Assembly: GCA_029933395.1 (NCBI GenBank)
Contig: JAOZOG010000112.1
Coordinates: 1-6,796, forward strand
Length of the DNA: 6,796 bases
DNA from: Sulfurovaceae bacterium
GTDB lineage: Bacteria; Campylobacterota; Campylobacteria; Campylobacterales; Sulfurovaceae
Direction: 5' to 3'
Part shown: piece by piece, positions 6,055 to 6,796 of the stretch
Numbering within the stretch: position 1 is the first letter of the stretch
Layout of the letters: every line of letters starts with the position of its first letter
Notes under the pieces: model-generated
Told to the model about the DNA's origin: nothing
The model's database searches: none
What the model saw: the letters and a program-made list of their open reading frames with translations, nothing else
Made by a program: the position numbers and the translations under genes

Positions 6055-6255
6055 CTACAACTCAAACACAAACGCCTCCTCCCGCTCCAGCATCTCCTGC
6101 GGAATCATAATATGCGGATTCCCATCCTCTGCATACACGCCACTGCCAGAAGAGACCTCTTTGTAGATATCTGTTAGCGTTTCACCAGCATTGAGTCTCT
6201 CGTAGATTTTTACCAAAGGGATTTTGATCTTGATCGCTTCTATCTTGTAGTACAT
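6055..6255 (-). CDS. Small protein of unknown function (66 residues)
   Basis: Not recognised. The start ATG (plus 6253-6255) has an AGGG ribosome-like site five bases upstream, and codon choice (ATC, AGA, GAG) looks like genuine coding sequence. The sequence has no membrane helix or signal peptide. The first part, KIKIPLVKIYERLNAGETLTDIYKEV, could form a helix-turn-helix-like pair, faintly like DUF433 antitoxin-type proteins, but I would not assign it. The second half has SSGSGVYAEDG and an acidic C-terminus ending EAFVFEL. It converges on the ATPase gene with 33 bases between stops. Its start codon abuts the broken end of a protease remnant on the other strand, and no clear -10 box is visible upstream. 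It could be a real accessory gene, possibly one left beside a deletion, or a chance frame. Confidence 0.5.
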   Translation of the reverse strand: MYYKIEAIKIKIPLVKIYERLNAGETLTDIYKEVSSGSGVYAEDGNPHIMIPQEMLEREEAFVFEL

Positions 6256-6258
6256 TAC

Positions 6259-6717
6259 ATCCCTGAGATAGTGAAAGACCCAGGTGCTCCGTATGAGTTC
6301 GACAAAGCAGCACGCTACTATCCCTTCGGTGGCATCGTATTTGTACCGCTGACAACCAACTATCTAATGGGATGGGGAAAGAAATGGTATAGCGAAGCAC
6401 CCATCGGACTGATCTATCCACTCCTGAATCAGGAAAAGCTGGACAAAGAATTGGATGAACTGGTCATACTCAGCACTATCCTGCCAAATGAGGAGAATGC
6501 CGACTATGAAGGGTCACATACTATCGTCTCGAAAATCAACGGTATCAAGGTACTCTCACTGAAACATTTTGCAGAGCTTGTAGAAAAAAGCAGAGAGAAA
6601 TATATCAATATCGAGCTCGATGACGGTGAGGTAGTGATCCTCGACAAAGCCAAAGCGCTGAAGGCTGACAAGAAGACGATGGAGCAGTATGGGATTGTTG
6701 GGAAGATGCGTTTGTAA
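6259..6717 (+). pseudogene. C-terminal remnant of a Do/Deg-type (Deg2/Deg9-like) serine protease
   Basis: The frame from IPEIVKDPGAPYEFDK to the stop matches the C-terminal region of Deg2/Deg9/Deg10-like proteases. It keeps the ARYYPFGGIVFVPLT segment (known relatives have YFIxAGLVFxPLT), APIGLIYPLL, the strand VILSTILPNEENADYE, the PDZ-like core SKINGIKVLSLKHFAELVE and the end strand INIELDDGEVVILDKAKA. About 152 residues remain. The trypsin-like catalytic domain with its His-Asp-Ser triad and the first PDZ domain are absent, and no piece of them is seen elsewhere in the window. The frame is open back to 6178, but that part is antisense to the small minus-strand gene and reads as no known domain. 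The only in-frame start-like codon is GTG at 6271, without a ribosome site and inside the homology. Whole enzymes act in envelope protein quality control; this piece cannot be a protease. The homology boundary near 6256 is estimated by eye. Confidence 0.7.
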
Positions 6718-6785
6718 GGAGTGTAGTGGCCTATCGATTTGAAGCCTATTTGAACCCCATAATACTCCCCAAACCTACTTTTGGA

Positions 6786-6791
6786 TATAAT
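6786..6791 (+). promoter_or_regulatory. Probable -10 box for a gene beyond the right edge
   Basis: The last bases read TTTTGGATATAATC, a TATAAT with an upstream T-run and no clear -35 box, like the hemL promoter. A small inverted repeat CCAAA/TTTGG (6769-6773, 6780-6784) sits directly upstream. It most likely drives a gene starting outside the window. The stretch 6718-6796 holds no gene that I can support. Confidence 0.5.
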
Positions 6792-6796
6792 CTTGC

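Noticed and set aside
4699..6255. ATPase plus small protein as a toxin-antitoxin operon
   Set aside because: The two genes are convergent, not co-transcribed, and the small protein has no firm antitoxin motif.
6271..6717. GTG at 6271 as a true start of an intact gene
   Set aside because: There is no ribosome site, and protease homology already runs upstream of it; a 5'-truncated remnant explains it better.
6726..6796. A frame from GTG 6726 open to the window end, with AGGAG at 6717-6721
   Set aside because: It is only 23 codons with no recognisable start of a protein, and the same bases contain a good TATAAT promoter, which would fall inside the gene.

Overview
The window looks like a chromosomal segment from a Gram-negative bacterium, most likely a Campylobacterota member of the Sulfurovum/Sulfurimonas type. 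This is an inference from protein character (a TonB-type protein divergent from hemL, hemL followed by an AtpZ/AtpI-like protein, and an archaeal-type ATPase fused to DUF234), from heavy use of AGA, ATA and ATC codons, and from promoters that show a clear TATAAT but little -35. No rRNA, tRNA, CRISPR array or insertion sequence was seen.

Layout. Positions 1-665 (+) hold the 3' part of a periplasmic L,D-transpeptidase (YkuD fold); its start lies outside the window. A short intergenic hairpin separates it from a convergent TonB-family energy transducer (727-1761, -). A divergent promoter region (1762-1876) then leads into a rightward operon. This holds hemL (glutamate-1-semialdehyde 2,1-aminomutase, tetrapyrrole synthesis), an AtpZ/AtpI-like two-helix membrane protein, an unrecognised four-helix membrane protein and a DUF2628-type membrane protein. 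The last three overlap or nearly touch and are probably translationally coupled.

From about 4567 the base composition drops: lines sampled by hand give 36 G+C in 60 bases inside hemL but 22-23 in 60 inside the next gene. This AT-richer stretch has its own promoter and carries a 440-residue P-loop ATPase with a winged helix and a C-terminal DUF234 domain that keeps PD-(D/E)XK nuclease-like residues. A small 66-residue protein of unknown function is encoded convergently (6055-6255, -). Directly behind its start codon lies an orphan C-terminal piece of a Do/Deg-type serine protease of the plant Deg2/Deg9 kind (about 6259-6717, +), which lacks the protease domain and the first PDZ domain. The simplest reading is that an acquired ATPase segment or a deletion removed the front of a protease gene. 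The window ends in a promoter-like TATAAT for a gene beyond the edge.

The left two thirds is ordinary envelope and haem housekeeping. The right third (4567-6717) is the accessory-looking part. Nothing here proves a new multi-gene system. The best candidates for a second look are the ATPase-DUF234/small-protein/protease-remnant cluster and the hemL-linked trio of membrane proteins.
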